DNA of 64,000 bases, taken from contig NZ_CP150302.1 in NCBI RefSeq assembly GCF_038051945.1, forward strand, positions 2,232,001-2,296,000. Reading direction: 5' to 3'. A program made the translations under genes and the position numbers. The notes beneath the pieces are model-generated. The model searched no databases. It was not told where the DNA came from and saw only the letters and a program-made list of their open reading frames with translations. This DNA comes from Paenibacillus sp. FSL H3-0469 (GTDB taxonomy: Bacteria > Bacillota > Bacilli > Paenibacillales > Paenibacillaceae). Position 1 is the stretch's first letter. Every line of letters begins with the position of its first letter. Below, piece after piece: positions 62,913 to 64,000 of the stretch.

Positions 62913-63781
62913 GATTTCAGCTTATTGAAGATCATCGCTCCGAGTTCCCTGTGGAGAAGATGTGCCGTGTCTTTCAGGTGTCCCGGAGCGGTTATTACAA
63001 ATGGAGAACAGCAGAACCTAGCCCCCAAGCCACCCGCAAAGCGTTGCTATTAAAGCGGATAGCCTATCATTTCCATGACTCTAAGGGTCGCTATGGCAGT
63101 CCCAAAATCAAGGTTCTCCTCGAACGTGAAGGGCACCGGGTCAGTGAACGCACCGTAGGAAAGTATATGAAGGAACTCGGTCTGCGCTCTTGTGTCGCGA
63201 AACGATTTCGGGTATGCACCACCGACTCCAACCATCCGTTACCCATTGCCCCCAACCTGTTGAACCAGCAATTTCACACGGAAAAGCCGAACCAGACGTG
63301 GGTGGCGGATATCACCTACATTCCCTGCCGGGAAGGACGGATGTACTTGGCGAGCGTACTGGACCTGTGTACCCGGGAGATTGTCGGCTGGCGGCTTAGC
63401 GACCGGATGACCACTGACCTCGTACAAGGCGCTCTGGACGCTGCTTATCAGGCCAAACGCCCCGGGAAGGGCTTGATTCATCATTCGGATCGGGGCTCCC
63501 AGTACGCCTCTGCAGACTACCGGGAACGCCTAAAGTCGTACCAGATGACTGCAAGCATGAGCCGCAAAGGAAACTGTTATGATAACGCCTGTATCGAATC
63601 GTTTCACAGCCTCTTAAAAAAAGAGTTGGTGTACTGGAATCGATTTAAAACGAAGCAACAGGCGTATGATGCCATCTTCCAGTACATTGAATTTTTCTAC
63701 AACCGCAAACGAATCCATGGGGCGCTGGGTTACGTTTCTCCGGTTCAGTTTGCAGCCACATTTAAGCGAAAAACGATGTAG
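62873..63781 (+). CDS. IS3-family transposase OrfB (read by frameshift)
   Basis: The -1 frame is open from the slippery site to 63781. An ATG at 62966 (EKMCRVF) and a GTG at 62951 are inside, but a fused OrfAB is the usual active product. The integrase core has all three acidic residues: Asp in WVADITYIP, Asp in HHSDRGSQYAS and Glu in ACIESFHSLLKKE. It cuts and joins the IS ends to target DNA. No stop or deletion interrupts it, so it should be active. Confidence 0.9.
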   Translation, partial: KKSSAHLQQPKELRFQLIEDHRSEFPVEKMCRVFQVSRSGYYKWRTAEPSPQATRKALLLKRIAYHFHDSKGRYGSPKIKVLLEREGHRVSERTVGKYMKELGLRSCVAKRFRVCTTDSNHPLPIAPNLLNQQFHTEKPNQTWVADITYIPCREGRMYLASVLDLCTREIVGWRLSDRMTTDLVQGALDAAYQAKRPGKGLIHHSDRGSQYASADYRERLKSYQMTASMSRKGNCYDNACIESFHSLLKKELVYWNRFKTKQQAYDAIFQYIEFFYNRKRIHGALGYVSPVQFAATFKRKTM

Positions 63782-63813
63782 TTGTTGTCTACTTTCTTGA
63801 CAGGAGTCCATTA

Positions 63814-64000
63814 TCCCTCTAATCTCCTCATTCTGCCCACTTTCACCCTCACCAAAGGGATTTATCCCTCTAATTTACTCATTCCGCCCACTTTCACCCT
63901 CACCAAAGGGATTTATCCCTCTCATTTCCTCATCCTGCCCACCTCCACCTTCACCAAGGGGATTTATCCCTCTCATTTCCTCATTCTGCCCACCTCCACC
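63814..64000. repeat. 51-bp tandem repeat array, continues past the window
   Basis: Units begin at 63836, 63887, 63938 and 63989, each exactly 51 bases (CCCACTTTCACCCTCACC, then AAAGGGATTTATCCCTCT, then a variable C/T-rich part). Each carries the small hairpin AGGGAT-TT-ATCCCT. There is no reading frame or spacer. Confidence 0.88.

Larger units (their letters stand above)
62546..63810 (+). mobile_element. IS3-family insertion sequence, intact
   Basis: A 1265-base element with TG...CA ends and imperfect terminal inverted repeats, flanked by a TTA target duplication (62543-62545 and 63811-63813). It carries orfA and orfB joined by a -1 frameshift. It has landed inside a 51-bp tandem repeat unit. 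Removing it with one TTA restores the unit exactly, so the insertion is recent and precise. Confidence 0.92.

Noticed and set aside
63836..64000. Possible CRISPR or replication iterons
   Set aside because: The 51-base units have no spacers, and no replication gene is near; a plain tandem array explains the data.

Overview
The window reads as a stretch of chromosome from a Paenibacillus-type Firmicute. The evidence is strong purine-rich ribosome binding sites, frequent TTG and GTG starts, moderate GC, YesM/YesN-type and AgrC/AgrA-type two-component systems, Gram-positive lipoproteins, CcpA-type cre boxes and a multi-enzyme xanthan locus. The genus is an inference. No rRNA, tRNA or CRISPR array was seen.

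Layout. (1) Positions 1-11.2 kb form a surface-glycan island. It holds a glycosyltransferase cut by the left edge, two proteins fusing a left-handed beta-helix acyltransferase to family-2 glycosyltransferase domains, a free acyltransferase, small helical proteins that may belong to the spore surface, a MerR-like regulator, and the operon rfbH-rfbF-rfbG-glycosyltransferase for a CDP-3,6-dideoxyhexose precursor. (2) Positions 11.3-22.9 kb hold a 53-codon Cys/His protein, a hybrid histidine kinase with two kinase modules and its SARP-type response regulator, a secreted protein, a cupin, an AgrC/AgrA-like pair and a secreted beta-lactamase-fold hydrolase. (3) Positions 23.0-24.7 kb hold a SAM-I-like riboswitch with terminator ahead of dedA and uppP, both probably acting on undecaprenyl phosphate. 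(4) Positions 24.7-34.5 kb hold a two-domain glycosyltransferase, hflK-hflC, an AraC regulator with a short-chain dehydrogenase, and an amino-acid ABC transporter operon that contains a CapA-family metallophosphatase. (5) Positions 34.9-39.2 kb are a second glycan island: two more acyltransferase-glycosyltransferase fusions and a TPR-methyltransferase. An aldo/keto reductase with a MerR-type promoter follows. (6) Positions 40.3-61.1 kb form a xanthan utilisation locus: secreted and cytoplasmic PL8 lyases, GH92, GH88, an LplABC-type transporter, a YesM/YesN two-component system, and a divergent 1240-residue GH9 xanthanase-like enzyme. (7) Positions 61.1-64 kb hold a 19-bp tandem array, an ankyrin protein, and an intact IS3-family element inserted in a 51-bp tandem repeat array that runs off the window.

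How the genes work together. In the xanthan locus the secreted GH9 and PL8 enzymes would cut the backbone and the terminal side-chain mannose. The transporter imports the fragments, and the cytoplasmic PL8, GH88 and GH92 finish them under control of the two-component system and CcpA. In the glycan islands, RfbF, RfbG and RfbH make a CDP-sugar intermediate, the glycosyltransferases and acyltransferases build and decorate chains, and a shared TPR module links a glycosyltransferase of the first island to the methyltransferase of the second. The acyltransferase-glycosyltransferase fusion family is the best candidate for an undescribed system. The riboswitch on dedA-uppP and the repeat families between genes are the next most interesting signals.
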